56,933 nt of DNA from Actinophytocola sp. (GTDB lineage: Bacteria > Actinomycetota > Actinomycetes > Mycobacteriales > Pseudonocardiaceae), in assembly GCA_009379975.1 (NCBI GenBank), contig WHSS01000009.1, positions 1 through 56,933 on the forward strand, given 5' to 3'. The position numbers and the translations under genes were made by a program. How positions within the stretch are numbered: the first letter of the stretch is position 1; each line of letters begins with the position of its first letter. The notes beneath the pieces were generated by a model. It was not told where the DNA came from. It made no database searches and was given only the letters and a program-made list of their open reading frames with translations. This document shows, piece after piece, positions 40,253 through 50,095 of this stretch.

Positions 40253-41047
40253 TCACCCTGTCTTCGGCGGGACGACCGTCAGGTAGACGGCGGTCAAGAT
40301 GAAGTTGACGAAGAACAACAGCAGGAACGTGATGACGACGGACTGGTTGACCGCGTCACCCACGCCCTTCGGCCCGGGAGGCGGGTGCAGCCCCCGGTAG
40401 CAGGCCACCACGCCTGCCATGAAGCCGAACAACACCGCCTTGATCTCACTGATCCACAGATCGGGCAGCTGCGCGAGGGCGGAGAAGCTGGCGAGGTACG
40501 CGCCCGGTGTCCCGCCCTGCAGCACCACGTTGAAGAAATAGCCGCCGAGCACGCCGACGACACTGACCACGCCGTTGAGCAGCAGCGCGACGAGCATGCA
40601 CGCGAGCACCCGCGGAACGACGAGGCGCTGCACGGCCGAGACGCCGAGCACCTCCATCGCGTCGATCTCTTCGCGGATCGTGCGCGCGCCGATGTCCGCG
40701 CAGATCGCCGACCCGGCCGCGCCCGCCACGATGAGCGCGACCACGATCGGCGAGGCCTGCTGGATGATGGCGAGCACGCTGGCCGCACCGGTGAACGACT
40801 GGGCGCCGAGCTGGGAGACCAGCGAGCCGAGCTGCAGCGAGACGACCGCGCCGAACGGGATGGCCACCAGCATGGCGGGCAGGATCGACACGCCGGCGAT
40901 GAACCACGCCTGCTGGATGAACTCCCTTGCCTGGAACGGGCGCTGGAAACTGCCACGGATGACGTCGAGCCCCAGCGCGAAGAGCTTGCCGGTCTGCTCC
41001 AGCATGCCCCTGCCGGGGATCTTCAGGGCGGAACCGGGAGCGGTCAC
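40253..41047 (-). CDS. yrbEA: YrbE/MlaE-family permease, first subunit
   Basis: The 264-aa membrane protein has the MlaE-like core (VVALIVAGAAGSAICADIGA, RTIREEIDAMEVLGVSAVQR) and a hydrophobic C-terminus (VVITFLLLFFVNFILTAVYL). Its ATG overlaps the mkl stop. It pairs with YrbEB and the Mkl ATPase. Confidence 0.93.
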   Translation of the reverse strand: MTAPGSALKIPGRGMLEQTGKLFALGLDVIRGSFQRPFQAREFIQQAWFIAGVSILPAMLVAIPFGAVVSLQLGSLVSQLGAQSFTGAASVLAIIQQASPIVVALIVAGAAGSAICADIGARTIREEIDAMEVLGVSAVQRLVVPRVLACMLVALLLNGVVSVVGVLGGYFFNVVLQGGTPGAYLASFSALAQLPDLWISEIKAVLFGFMAGVVACYRGLHPPPGPKGVGDAVNQSVVITFLLLFFVNFILTAVYLTVVPPKTG

Positions 41048-42255
41048 TGGACCCCGCCCTGCCCTGGCGGCACGTCACGGCGATGCTGCATGCGCTGCGT
41101 CTGTGCGTTCCAGTCTTGCTGCGGCAGGCTCGCGACCTCATCGGCGGGCAACTGGCCGCGCTGGGCGTCCGAGGTATCGAGCGGCAGGGTGTTTCCGGCG
41201 CTCCCGGGATTCCCGCTCGCGCCCGATCGGCCCGCGCCGACCAGCGAACGCGGCCGCACGCCGTAATGGCGCTGCTCCTCGGGGGTGAGCGAGTCGATGA
41301 TCGCTTCCTGCGCCGGGGCGGGCAGCGTGTGCATCATCTGCATGACGCGGTCCTTGCGGCGCCGGTCGCCTTGCCGCTCCGGCAGGCCGGGAGTGGGCTG
41401 GATCTGCGGCACCACACCACGGACGTCCTCGGTGCCACCGTGGTGGTGACCGGCTTCGAGCATCGCCTGCTCCTGCGCCAACTGGGCGCTGTCCTTCTCC
41501 TCCGACATGCCGATCGGCCCGATCCGCTTGCCGTTGAGGAACTGCTCCACCACCGGCTCGTCCGAGGTCAGCAGCACCTCGCGCGGGCCGAACATGACCA
41601 GTTCCTTACGGAAGAGCATGCCGAGGTTGTCCGGCAGCGTGCGCGCCAGGTTGATGTTATGGGTCACGACCAGGATGGTGGCGTCGATCTGCGCGTTCAG
41701 GTCGATCAGCAGCTGCGAGAGGTACGCGGTGCGGACCGGATCGAGGCCCGAGTCCGGCTCGTCGCACAGGATGATCTCGGGGTCGAGCACCAGCGCGCGA
41801 GCCAGCCCCGCACGCTTGCGCATACCGCCGGAGATCTCGCCGGGCAGCTTGGTCTCGGCGCCCTTGAGGCCGGTCATCTCCAGCTTCTCGAGCACGATCC
41901 GCTTGATCTCGGACTCGGACTTCTTGGTGTGCTCGCGCAGCGGGAACGCCACGTTGTCGAAGAGGTTCATCGAACCGAACAGCGCGCCGTCCTGGAACAG
42001 CACGCCGAAGAGCTTGCGCGTCTCGTAGAGCTCACGCTCCGAGCACTGCACGATGTCGACGCCGTTGATGACGCACTTGCCGCTGTCGGGCTTGAGCAGG
42101 CCGATCATGGACTTCAGGAACACCGACTTGCCGGTACCGGAGGGCCCGAGCATCGCCGACACCTCACCCGGTGGCAGTGACAACGTCACGTCGCGCCAAA
42201 TGTTGGTGCTACCGAACGACTTCGTCAGCCCCTCGACGACCACCTCGGCACCCAT
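41044..42255 (-). CDS. mkl: Mce-transport ATP-binding protein, Mkl/MceG homolog
   Basis: This is the ATPase driving Mce import. ABC domain: Walker A GPSGTGKS (about 38-45), signature ISGGMRKRAGLARALVL, Walker B ILCDEPDSGLD, H-loop VTHN. A 150-residue C-terminal extension, rich in Gln, Arg and Pro, is longer than in typical MlaF proteins; MceG proteins also carry a C-terminal extension. The start is ATG at 42255 (MGAEVVVEGLTKSFGSTNIW) with AGGAGGT upstream. It is the first gene of the mce operon. Confidence 0.93.
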   Translation of the reverse strand: MGAEVVVEGLTKSFGSTNIWRDVTLSLPPGEVSAMLGPSGTGKSVFLKSMIGLLKPDSGKCVINGVDIVQCSERELYETRKLFGVLFQDGALFGSMNLFDNVAFPLREHTKKSESEIKRIVLEKLEMTGLKGAETKLPGEISGGMRKRAGLARALVLDPEIILCDEPDSGLDPVRTAYLSQLLIDLNAQIDATILVVTHNINLARTLPDNLGMLFRKELVMFGPREVLLTSDEPVVEQFLNGKRIGPIGMSEEKDSAQLAQEQAMLEAGHHHGGTEDVRGVVPQIQPTPGLPERQGDRRRKDRVMQMMHTLPAPAQEAIIDSLTPEEQRHYGVRPRSLVGAGRSGASGNPGSAGNTLPLDTSDAQRGQLPADEVASLPQQDWNAQTQRMQHRRDVPPGQGGVQ

Positions 42256-42448
42256 AGGACCTCCTGAATCAGTTTCATCGAGCTTGTGGTCCGATCCGGT
42301 CCTCGGCATGCACGTGAACCAACGTCGCATTTCCCGCGCTCATCCCGTGCAACGAACCGAGTGCGGACAGGTTACTCAACGGTCATGAACTTTTCTGCGG
42401 CCGCACCGTCATCGTCATCTCCGCGTGACTCATGGGAACTTACCTCGA

Positions 42449-42461
42449 ACGTGTCACACGT
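42449..42461. promoter_or_regulatory. Palindrome ACGTGTCACACGT upstream of the mce operon
   Basis: A perfect 13-bp inverted repeat with one central base, about 195 bp upstream of the mkl ATG. Its form suits a dimeric repressor of TetR or GntR type; mce operons are commonly under such repressors. No regulator gene is nearby, so the identification is tentative. Confidence 0.4.
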
Positions 42462-42501
42462 CATAATCGGAAGTAGACGTGGCGCGCTCGGCACGCACAG
42501 C

Positions 42502-42535
42502 GAAGCGGGCAGGCATCGATATGCCTGCCCGCTTC
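42502..42535 (-). terminator. rplJL terminator
   Basis: A perfect 15-bp stem (GAAGCGGGCAGGCAT and its complement) with a 4-nt CGAT loop, 30 nt downstream of the rplL stop. It separates rplJL from the mce operon. Confidence 0.85.
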
Positions 42536-42564
42536 CTGGATTTCTAACCGAAGTAAAGCCGAGA

Positions 42565-42951
42565 TTACTTGATGCTGACCTTCGCGCCGGCGCCCTCGAG
42601 CTTCTCCTTCGCCGCCTCGGCGGCCTCCTTGTCGACCTTCTCGACGATGGCCTTCGGGGCGCTCTCGACGAGCTCCTTGGCCTCCTTGAGGCCGAGGCCG
42701 GAAACGACCTCGCGCACGACCTTGATGACCTGGATCTTCTTGTCGCCGGCGCCCTCGAGGACGACGTCGAACTCGTTCTGCTCCTCGGCGGCCTCGGCGG
42801 GCGCTGCGCCACCCGGCGCGGCAACGGCGGCGACCGGAGCGGCCGCGGTCACGTCGAAGGTCTCCTCGAACGCCTTCACGAACTCGGAGAGCTCGATCAG
42901 GGTCAGCTCCTTGAAAACGTCAAGCAGCTCGTCGGTGCTGAGCTTGGCCAT
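42565..42951 (-). CDS. rplL: 50S ribosomal protein L7/L12
   Basis: L7/L12 is the mobile stalk protein recruiting GTPase factors. The 128-aa protein has the dimerising N-terminal helices ([20 protein letters not shown]), an Ala/Pro hinge ([15 protein letters not shown]) and the factor-binding domain ([20 protein letters not shown]). It follows rplJ by 90 nt. Confidence 0.99.
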   Translation of the reverse strand: MAKLSTDELLDVFKELTLIELSEFVKAFEETFDVTAAAPVAAVAAPGGAAPAEAAEEQNEFDVVLEGAGDKKIQVIKVVREVVSGLGLKEAKELVESAPKAIVEKVDKEAAEAAKEKLEGAGAKVSIK

Positions 42952-43041
42952 GGTGGCCTTCCTTTCTGGGTCAGGGAGTGCTGGTTCCCTGTGGTGGTCG
43001 GTTATCGGGTTGTGGTTCGGCTCTCGGCCGGGTACCGGTCG

Positions 43042-43569
43042 CTATTCGCCCGCTTCGGCCTTGCGCTTGTCCTCGAGTGCCGCGGACATGCGAGCGACCT
43101 GGGAGGCTGGTGCCGCGAACAGCGCGGCGGCCTGGGACAACTTCGCCTTGAACGCGCCTGCGGCCTTCGAGAGCAGCACCTCACGGCTCTCGAGGTCGGC
43201 CAGGGTGGAGAACTCCTCCACCGTGATCGGACGACCGTCCATGTAGCCGCCCTTGACGACAAGGGCGTTGTTGTCCTTCGAGAACTTCTTGAGTGCCTTC
43301 GCCGCGTCGACCGGCTCGCCCTCAATGAAGGCGATAGCGGTCGGCCCGATGAAGAGATCGTCAAGGCCCTCGATGCCCGCCTCGTCGGCGGCACGCTTCA
43401 CGAGGGTGTTCTTCGCGACCCGGTACTTGGCGCCAGAGCCGAGAGCGCGACGCAGCTCGGTGAGCTGGGAAACGGAGAGGCCGGTGTACTCGGTGACAAC
43501 GGCAGCCGAGCTGTTGCGGAACCTGTCCGCGATCTCGGCGACGGCCGCCACCTTGTCGGGCTTCGCCAT
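43042..43569 (-). CDS. rplJ: 50S ribosomal protein L10
   Basis: L10 anchors L7/L12 dimers to the ribosome. The 175-aa protein begins [20 protein letters not shown] and contains [20 protein letters not shown]. It is preceded by a structured leader of about 230 nt with a terminator-like hairpin, consistent with L10-L12 autoregulation. Confidence 0.98.
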   Translation of the reverse strand: MAKPDKVAAVAEIADRFRNSSAAVVTEYTGLSVSQLTELRRALGSGAKYRVAKNTLVKRAADEAGIEGLDDLFIGPTAIAFIEGEPVDAAKALKKFSKDNNALVVKGGYMDGRPITVEEFSTLADLESREVLLSKAAGAFKAKLSQAAALFAAPASQVARMSAALEDKRKAEAGE

Positions 43570-43649
43570 GATCGCCTCCTCTCATATCTCTTGGCTGTGT
43601 TCAACTGTTGACAGCCCTGCTGGTGACCGCGGGGGAGAAGGAGCCAAGA

Positions 43650-43808
43650 GACGACAAAACGCCCCGGCGCAGTGGGCGCGGGGCGTTGAAGCGCGTGCGA
43701 GCACGCGACGAGCCTCGTTCCTCCTGCGCCGGCCGCCCGCTCGTCTGCGGGACCTTCGTTTCGCGAACCTGACGGCGCGCGAAAGACCAACGGTCTTCGG
43801 TAGAACCA
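43650..43808 (-). ncRNA. Probable L10 leader RNA upstream of rplJ
   Basis: On the minus strand the leader begins with an AAGACC-GTT-GGTCTT hairpin (about 43780-43799), then GTCCCGC...GCGGG and further paired segments including CGCGTGC-TC-GCACGCG (43692-43707). It leads to the terminator hairpin at 43659-43686. A TATTCT -10-like hexamer (43815-43820) would start transcription at its 5' end. The layout matches the known ribosomal L10 leader class; identification is by position and shape only. Confidence 0.65.
43659..43686 (-). terminator. Attenuator hairpin in the rplJ leader
   Basis: ACGCCCC plus GCGC, loop AGTGG, and their complements with one bulge, followed on the minus strand by TTTTG. 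It lies 90 nt before the rplJ start and is a candidate intrinsic terminator for attenuation. Confidence 0.7.
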
Positions 43809-43886
43809 TCCAGAAGAATACGGCACGCCCACCCGACGGCGACGCGCGGGTACGCCGTGCGGTCGATCCGGCATCATGGGGGCGTG

Positions 43887-44723
43887 ATGGAGCAGCGCCC
43901 AGGCGACGAGCCGGACCCAGCGGAGACCGATGCGGAGCAGTTTCGCCAGTTCCAGGAGTTCCAACGTTTCCAGGAGTTCCAGCAGTCACAGCGCGGGCAG
44001 GACCTCGTTCCCCGGCAACCCGGTGAGCTCGAGCAGCCTCCTTCGGACGAGGCCGAGTCCACCGAGCTGACCGGGCCGCTGCGCCGCGAGCGCCGCCGGC
44101 CCCCGGCCTGGCTGGTCGGCCTCGGCGGCAAGCTGCTCACCGCGTTCCTGGTCCTCATCGCGGCCATCATCGGTGTGGCCTGGGCGATCAACCACTTCCT
44201 CGGCGGTGGCGACGCGATCTCCAACGAGGAACTCGCCGGGCAGGGTGGCAAAAAGGCCGAGGCGACCGTGCTCTACGCCAGCGACCCCTACGCCGCGGTG
44301 CGCCGGGTCTACGCCAGGATCGCGCAGCCGGACCCGGAGACCGGTAAGCCGCAGGTCGGCAAGGTCTGCCTGCGGTTCGACGACGCGGCACGTGAGCAGT
44401 TCGCGCGCAATTTCGGGCACGGCAAGTGCTCGGCGGCGGTGATCGCGCTGCACGCCGAGGTGTCCCATGTGACCCGCTACGTCCAGTCGTTGCCGCGCAG
44501 CGTTCCCATCGATGAATACGACGAGGTCGCGGCCTTGGCGCCGGGCGAGAGCTTCACCGTCGACTCCTGCGCGGTGGCCACCGGCCCGGCAGGCATCTCC
44601 GACGGGCCCGCGCTCGGCACGTTCACCGTCACCAAGCTGGCGCGCGCGAAGGGCCAGCAGTGGCTCATCACCGGGCACGAAGCCGGTCCGCGCACCTGCC
44701 CGGCGCCGACGACGACAGGGTAG
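43887..44723 (+). CDS. Uncharacterised single-pass membrane protein
   Basis: A 278-aa protein oriented against its neighbours. Residues 15-37 are a Gln/Phe low-complexity stretch encoded by an imperfect 18-bp tandem repeat (QFQEFQRFQEFQQSQ). A basic segment (67-72) precedes one membrane helix (82-103, KLLTAFLVLIAAIIGVAWAI). The extracytoplasmic part has four Cys (161, 181, 228, 271), probably two disulfides. I do not recognise the family; the layout resembles small actinobacterial envelope proteins. ATG at 43887 is chosen for GGGGG just upstream. Confidence 0.7.
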   Translation: MEQRPGDEPDPAETDAEQFRQFQEFQRFQEFQQSQRGQDLVPRQPGELEQPPSDEAESTELTGPLRRERRRPPAWLVGLGGKLLTAFLVLIAAIIGVAWAINHFLGGGDAISNEELAGQGGKKAEATVLYASDPYAAVRRVYARIAQPDPETGKPQVGKVCLRFDDAAREQFARNFGHGKCSAAVIALHAEVSHVTRYVQSLPRSVPIDEYDEVAALAPGESFTVDSCAVATGPAGISDGPALGTFTVTKLARAKGQQWLITGHEAGPRTCPAPTTTG

Positions 44724-44736
44724 CCAACGCCGAACG

Positions 44737-44777
44737 CCGTGAAGGCCGGCGAGGTTTCCCTCAGCCGGCCTTCACGG
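44737..44777. terminator. Bidirectional terminator between the membrane protein gene and rplA
   Basis: A perfect 14-bp stem (CCGTGAAGGCCGGC and its complement) with a 13-nt loop, placed between convergent genes. Confidence 0.85.
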
Positions 44778-44799
44778 TTAACGATCGTGCTTCTTGTGC

Positions 44800-45513
44800 T
44801 TACGCCTCGACCTCGAGCAGGTTGCGGGTGCGCGCCGGGTCCACCGGGATGCCGGGGCCCATGGTCGTCGAGAAGGTGATCTTCTGGACGAACCGGCCCT
44901 TGGCCGAGGACGGCTTGGCACGCATGACCTCGTCGAGGGCGGCGGCGTAGTTCTCCACCAGCTTTTCGACGTCGAACGACGCCTTGCCGATGATCATGTG
45001 CAGGTTGGCCTGCTTGTCCACCCGGAAGCTGACCTTGCCGCCCTTGATGTCGGCGACGGCCTTGGTGACGTTGGGCGTCACGGTGCCGGTCTTCGGGTTG
45101 GGCATCAGGCCACGCGGGCCGAGGATGCGGGCGATGCGGCCAACCTTGGCCATCTGGTCCGGCGTCGCGATCGCGGCGTCGAAATCGAGCCAGCCACCCT
45201 GGATGCGCTCGATCAAGTCTTCCGCGCCGACCTCGTCGGCACCGGCGGCTTCGGCCTCGACGGCCTTGTCGCCGGTGGCGAAGACGATCACGCGGACGGT
45301 CTTACCGGTACCGTGCGGCAGGTTCACGGTGCCGCGGACCATCTGGTCGGCCTTACGGGGGTCGACGCCGAGCCGCATCGCGACCTCGACGGTGGCGTCC
45401 AGCTTCACCTTGGACGTTTCCTTCGCGAGCTTCGCGGCCTCCAGCGGCGCGTACAGCCGCGCGTGGTCGATCTGCTCGGCGGCCTGACGGTAGGCCTTGC
45501 TGCGCTTGGTCAT
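44800..45513 (-). CDS. rplA: 50S ribosomal protein L1
   Basis: L1 forms the E-site stalk and represses its own operon. The 237-aa protein begins [20 protein letters not shown] and contains the L1 signature ([20 protein letters not shown]). It is the last gene of the secE-nusG-rplKA group. Confidence 0.98.
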   Translation of the reverse strand: MTKRSKAYRQAAEQIDHARLYAPLEAAKLAKETSKVKLDATVEVAMRLGVDPRKADQMVRGTVNLPHGTGKTVRVIVFATGDKAVEAEAAGADEVGAEDLIERIQGGWLDFDAAIATPDQMAKVGRIARILGPRGLMPNPKTGTVTPNVTKAVADIKGGKVSFRVDKQANLHMIIGKASFDVEKLVENYAAALDEVMRAKPSSAKGRFVQKITFSTTMGPGIPVDPARTRNLLEVEA

Positions 45514-45608
45514 GCTCTGTCCTTCGTCTCTACGGTTGTGCCGCGTGGTGCGGCGCGGATCAGTTGTGGTGCGGGCCAGCGCTTGGCCCTCCCACGGTCC
45601 TGCGGGAA

Positions 45609-46040
45609 TTACTCGACGGTGATCCCCATGGACCTTGCGGTACCTGCGATGATCTTGGCTGCCTGGTCGATGTCGTTGGCGTTGAGGTCGGACTTCTTCG
45701 TCTCGGCGATCTCCTTCACCTGATCCCAGGTGACCGACGCGACCTTGTTCTTGTGCGGTTCGCCGGAGCCCTTCTCCACGCCTGCGGCCTTGAGCAGCAG
45801 CTTCGCGGCGGGCGGGGTCTTGAGCTTGAAGTCGAACGAGCGGTCCTCATACACCGAGATCTCGACGGGCACCACGTTGCCACGCTGCGACTCGGTCGCG
45901 GCGTTGTAGGCCTTGCAGAACTCCATGATGTTGACGCCGTGCTGACCCAGCGCTGGGCCGACCGGCGGAGCCGGGTTCGCGGCCCCCGCCGAGATCTGCA
46001 GCTTGATGATCGCTGCGAGTTTCTTCTTCTTGGGTGGCAT
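45609..46040 (-). CDS. rplK: 50S ribosomal protein L11
   Basis: L11 is part of the GTPase-associated centre and the thiostrepton target. The 143-aa protein has the proline-rich N-terminal segment ([20 protein letters not shown]) and the C-terminal signature [15 protein letters not shown]. Standard length. Confidence 0.99.
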   Translation of the reverse strand: MPPKKKKLAAIIKLQISAGAANPAPPVGPALGQHGVNIMEFCKAYNAATESQRGNVVPVEISVYEDRSFDFKLKTPPAAKLLLKAAGVEKGSGEPHKNKVASVTWDQVKEIAETKKSDLNANDIDQAAKIIAGTARSMGITVE

Positions 46041-46066
46041 TCTCGTTTCCTATTCAGTCATGCGTT

Positions 46067-46094
46067 CCTCGTGCACCTGCCTTCAAGCACGAGG
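46067..46094 (-). promoter_or_regulatory. Hairpin in the nusG-rplK spacer
   Basis: A perfect 8-bp stem (CCTCGTGC / GCACGAGG, 12-nt loop) 26 nt upstream of the rplK ATG. It could be the L1-binding site for rplKA autoregulation or a terminator after nusG; neither is proven. Confidence 0.4.
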
Positions 46095-46117
46095 ACTGTC
46101 AGCCGCCATGCGGCCGA

Positions 46118-46963
<846 letters not shown>

Positions 46964-47018
46964 TCAATCTCTCGCATTGCGGTCCACATCTATCCTGCGG
47001 CACCGCGGTCGTGCGCGC

Positions 47019-47450
47019 TCAGCCGAACAACGCGAACATGGCCTGGCCGAAGACCCAGTCCAGCAGCGCGACCAGGCCGACCATGAACGCCACGAAGGCG
47101 AGTACCACGATGGTGTAAGTCACCATCTGCTTGCGGGTCGGCCAGATGACCTTGCGGAGCTCGGCGACAACCTCGCGAATGTAGCGCGCGATCCGCTTCG
47201 GCAGCGGCAGCTTCTCTTCGGTCTTGTCGCGCTTGGTCCCGATCGGGGGCGAGGTGCCGTCGGTGCGGCCTGCCGGGGCCGACCCCGCCGACTTACCCTT
47301 GGCCGACTTGCCCTTCGCCGATCCGGTTTTGCCGCTCTGCTCACCTTCGGCGCGAGCGGCGTCACGGCGGGCCCGCCGGCTACCGGCGGGTTCCGGACGG
47401 GCCGGACGCTCAGCGTCCTTGCCCATGTCCTTCTCGCCCTCGTCGCTCAC
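47019..47450 (-). CDS. secE: Preprotein translocase subunit SecE
   Basis: SecE clamps SecY in the translocon. The 143-aa protein has a long Lys/Gly/Ser-rich N-terminus with a repeated [13 protein letters not shown] segment, then the conserved [20 protein letters not shown] and one membrane helix (about 112-134). The start is GTG at 47450 with AAGGAG 6 nt upstream; the longer frame runs into the tRNA gene. Confidence 0.96.
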   Translation of the reverse strand: MSDEGEKDMGKDAERPARPEPAGSRRARRDAARAEGEQSGKTGSAKGKSAKGKSAGSAPAGRTDGTSPPIGTKRDKTEEKLPLPKRIARYIREVVAELRKVIWPTRKQMVTYTIVVLAFVAFMVGLVALLDWVFGQAMFALFG

Positions 47451-47497
47451 AAGGCACTCCTTAACACCATTGACCGTATCGTCATGTCTCAAGCTTG

Positions 47498-47570
<73 letters not shown>

Positions 47571-47628
47571 TCGCATGAGCTCCCGGCCGAGGCCAGCTCT
47601 CCTGCGCGTGCTTCGGACACGCCGACAC

Positions 47629-47650
47629 TACCGGTCTGGCAAGACCGGTA
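47629..47650. promoter_or_regulatory. 9-bp dyad between tRNA-Trp and aspC
   Basis: TACCGGTCT-GGCA-AGACCGGTA is a perfect inverted repeat in the divergent promoter region. It may be an operator for a dimeric repressor or an RNA hairpin; no regulator is encoded nearby. A separate TCACGTGA palindrome is at 47717-47724. Confidence 0.4.
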
Positions 47651-47737
47651 CAGCGCGTTGGCGTTCCAAGTTGGGAAGTGTACGGCAACCACGGCCTCGT
47701 GCATCAGTCGGGCCGCTCACGTGAAACTATGGGGGCC

Positions 47738-48973
47738 ATGGTCGCACCGAACAACGCATCGCCAACCAGTTCACGCTCCCGGATCTCGGCACGCATCGCG
47801 GGCATCCAGCCGTCGGCGACGCTCGCCGTCGACGCCAAGGCGAAGGAGCTCAAGGCCAAGGGGCGCCCGGTGGTCGGCTTCGGTGCCGGCCAGCCCGACT
47901 TCCCCACCCCCGACTACATCGTCGACGCGGCGGCCAAGGCCGTCACCGACCGCGCGAACCACGGCTACACCGCGGCGGCGGGCCTGCCGGAGCTGCGCGA
48001 GGCGATCGCGGCGAAGACCAAGCGCGATTCGGGCGTCGAGCTCGCGGCTTCGCAGGTGCTGGTCACCAACGGCGGCAAGCAGGCGGTCTACTCGGCGTTC
48101 GCCACGTTGTGCGACCCGGGTGACGAGGTGCTGCTGCTCGCGCCGTACTGGACCACCTACCCGGAGTCGATCAAGCTCGCCGGGGCGGTGCCGGTACAGG
48201 TCACCGCCGACGAGACCACCGGCTACCGGGTGAGTGTGGCGCAGCTCGAGTCGGCGCGGACGGACCGGACGAAGGTGCTGCTGTTCAACTCGCCGTCGAA
48301 CCCGACCGGCGCGGTCTATCCGCGTGAGCTGGTCGAAGAGATCGGCCGCTGGGCGCTCGAGCACGGCATCTGGGTGGTCACCGACGAGATCTACGAGCAC
48401 CTGGTTTACGACGGCGTGCGGGCGGAGTCGATCTCCGCTGTGGTGCCGGAACTGGCCGACACCACGGTCATCCTCAACGGCGTCGCCAAGACCTACTCGA
48501 TGACCGGCTGGCGAGTCGGCTGGATGGCAGGCCCGGCGGACGTGATCAAGGCGGCCTCCTCGTACCAGTCGCACCTGTGCGGCAACGTGGCCAACGTGTC
48601 GCAGCGGGCGGCACTCGCGGCCATCGCCGGGCCGCTGGACGCGGTCGAAGAGATGCGCGTGGCCTTCGATGCGCGGCGCAAGCGGATCGTGTCGCTGCTC
48701 TCCGACATCCCAGGTGTCGACTGCCCGACCCCGCAGGGCGCGTTCTACGCCTACCCGTCGGTGAAGGCGTTGCTCGGCAAAGAGCTGCGGGGCCAGACAC
48801 CGGCGAACACCGTCGAACTGGCGGACCTCATCCTGCGGCACGCCGAGGTAGCCGTGGTCCCCGGCGAAGCGTTCGGCACGCCGGGCTACTTCCGATTCTC
48901 CTACGCCCTCGCCGAAGATGACCTGGTCGAAGGCGTCGCACGGGTGGCCGAGCTCCTCGCCGAGGCGCGCTGA
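47738..48973 (+). CDS. aspC: Pyridoxal-phosphate aminotransferase, aspartate type
   Basis: A 411-aa class I aminotransferase, probably aspartate:2-oxoglutarate. It shows the fold I pattern: [20 protein letters not shown] near the N-terminus, [11 protein letters not shown], the aspartate/tyrosine cofactor contact [13 protein letters not shown], and the Schiff-base lysine Lys251 in [16 protein letters not shown]; the C-terminal Arg lies in YFRFSYA. The start is the ATG at 47738 after GGGGG; an earlier ATG (47729) has no Shine-Dalgarno. The gene beside secE is conserved in actinobacteria. Confidence 0.93.
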   Translation: MVAPNNASPTSSRSRISARIAGIQPSATLAVDAKAKELKAKGRPVVGFGAGQPDFPTPDYIVDAAAKAVTDRANHGYTAAAGLPELREAIAAKTKRDSGVELAASQVLVTNGGKQAVYSAFATLCDPGDEVLLLAPYWTTYPESIKLAGAVPVQVTADETTGYRVSVAQLESARTDRTKVLLFNSPSNPTGAVYPRELVEEIGRWALEHGIWVVTDEIYEHLVYDGVRAESISAVVPELADTTVILNGVAKTYSMTGWRVGWMAGPADVIKAASSYQSHLCGNVANVSQRAALAAIAGPLDAVEEMRVAFDARRKRIVSLLSDIPGVDCPTPQGAFYAYPSVKALLGKELRGQTPANTVELADLILRHAEVAVVPGEAFGTPGYFRFSYALAEDDLVEGVARVAELLAEAR

Positions 48974-48974
48974 G

Positions 48975-49001
48975 TTATCCACGGCACCCCAGTTATCCAC
49001 A
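48975..49001. promoter_or_regulatory. Pair of DnaA-box-like sequences after aspC
   Basis: TTATCCACG (48975-48983) and TTATCCACA (48993-49001) are 18 bp apart, directly after the aspC stop and before the next gene's ATG. The second is the perfect E. coli DnaA box. They could titrate DnaA or regulate the following gene. Confidence 0.45.
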
Positions 49002-49002
49002 G

Positions 49003-50019
49003 ATGTGGAAACCGGGCTGGAGCTTCGCCCGTTCGGCGCGCACGATCCAGGTCGTGAAACGAGGACATTGGGCCCAGCAGCCAGAACTCCTGCTGGCGAA
49101 CGGTAACCATGGCGTCATCCGGGTGCGGCGCCTCGAAGAGCTGGGCGTGCCTGCCAACTCGACCTACCGACGATGCGGCGTCGGCGGGCCGTGGCGCAGG
49201 CTGCTGCCCGGGGTCGTCTCTCTGCACAACGGGCCGCCGACCCGGCGCCAGCAGCTGGCGGCGGCGTTGCTCTACGGCGGCGAGGACGCGCTGGTGACCG
49301 GCGCCGAAGCCTGCCGCCGCCATGGATTACGCAACGTTCCCGACGACAATGACGATGATGTCCACCTGCTGATTCCCGCGGAGCGCAAGCTCCACGGCGC
49401 CGGCTTCGTCCTGGTCGAACGCACCAAGCGGTGCCCCAAGCCGATGGTCAACGACGGGATTCCGCTGGCGCCGATCACGCGGGCGCTGCTGGACACGAGC
49501 AGACGGATGTCCAGCATGGATCCGTGCCGGGCACTGCTGAGCGAAGCCGTGCAGCGCCGGCTGTGCGACTGTCCCCGATTGACCGCTGAGCTGGCCAAGG
49601 GCAGCAGCCGCGGCTCGGCGATCCCCCGGAAGGTGCTGCGCGAGCTCGCCATGGGAACGCACTCCGTCGCCGAGATCGACGGCTCGTACGTCTGGGACCG
49701 CTCCGGGCTGCCTGCCGCCGAGTGGAACGGCAAGCTCTTCGGTCCCGACGGCGAGTACATCGGCAGCCCGGACGCGTATGTGGCGGAGGTCGGCTTCGGC
49801 TGGGAGATCGACTCGGTGACCCATCACGCCGGCCCGGCTGGGTTTCGGGACACGCTCGCCCGGAACGCCCGCTACTCGGCGGCGGGGCTCATCGTGTTGC
49901 AGACCCTGCCGCACCGGCTCCGCAGCGAGCCGGACGCCGTGATCGCGGAGCTGCGGGCCGCCTACGCCGCCGCCGCGGCACAGCGTCGCCCGCCCGTCAT
50001 CTTCCGCCCCGCGCGCTGA
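49003..50019 (+). CDS. AbiEi/DUF559-like protein of unknown role
   Basis: A 338-aa protein resembling actinobacterial proteins with an AbiEi-type winged-helix start and a DUF559-like restriction-endonuclease-fold end. The N-terminal half has PWRRLLPGVVSLHNGPPTRR and DALVTGAEACRRHGLR; the C-terminal half has PDAYVAEVGFGWEIDSVTHH with acidic residues (Asp, Glu) suited to a nuclease-like fold, then YSAAGLIVLQTLPHRLRS. No toxin partner gene is adjacent. The start is uncertain: ATG at 49003 or GTG at 49054. Its TGA is inside repeat P3. Confidence 0.6.
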   Translation: MWKPGWSFARSARTIQVVKRGHWAQQPELLLANGNHGVIRVRRLEELGVPANSTYRRCGVGGPWRRLLPGVVSLHNGPPTRRQQLAAALLYGGEDALVTGAEACRRHGLRNVPDDNDDDVHLLIPAERKLHGAGFVLVERTKRCPKPMVNDGIPLAPITRALLDTSRRMSSMDPCRALLSEAVQRRLCDCPRLTAELAKGSSRGSAIPRKVLRELAMGTHSVAEIDGSYVWDRSGLPAAEWNGKLFGPDGEYIGSPDAYVAEVGFGWEIDSVTHHAGPAGFRDTLARNARYSAAGLIVLQTLPHRLRSEPDAVIAELRAAYAAAAAQRRPPVIFRPAR

Positions 50020-50095
50020 ACGACGCCTTCAGTCCGTTAGACGAGGTGAAAGACGCTTTCAGTCCGTTGAGCGGACTGAAGGCGTCTTTCAGCGC
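50013..50095. repeat. Dispersed stop-codon hairpin repeat, copy P3
   Basis: The best copy: outer arms GCGCTGAACGACGCCTTCAG... and its complement (24 bp, one mismatch) plus an inner hairpin TTCAGTCCG-TTGAG-CGGACTGAA at 50058-50080. It lies between two convergent genes, and each end supplies a TGA: 50017-50019 for the plus gene, 50089-50091 for hadB. It may act as a bidirectional terminator. Confidence 0.85.

Larger units (their letters stand above)
42256..42564. other. Intergenic region between rplL and mkl
   Basis: A 309-bp region holding the rplL terminator and, presumably, the mce operon promoter. Apart from the palindrome at 42449-42461 and the hairpin at 42502-42535 I see no gene or clear -35/-10 pair. 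Confidence 0.5.

Noticed and set aside
48975..49001. Replication origin
   Set aside because: Only two DnaA-like boxes, no AT-rich unwinding region, and no dnaA or dnaN nearby.
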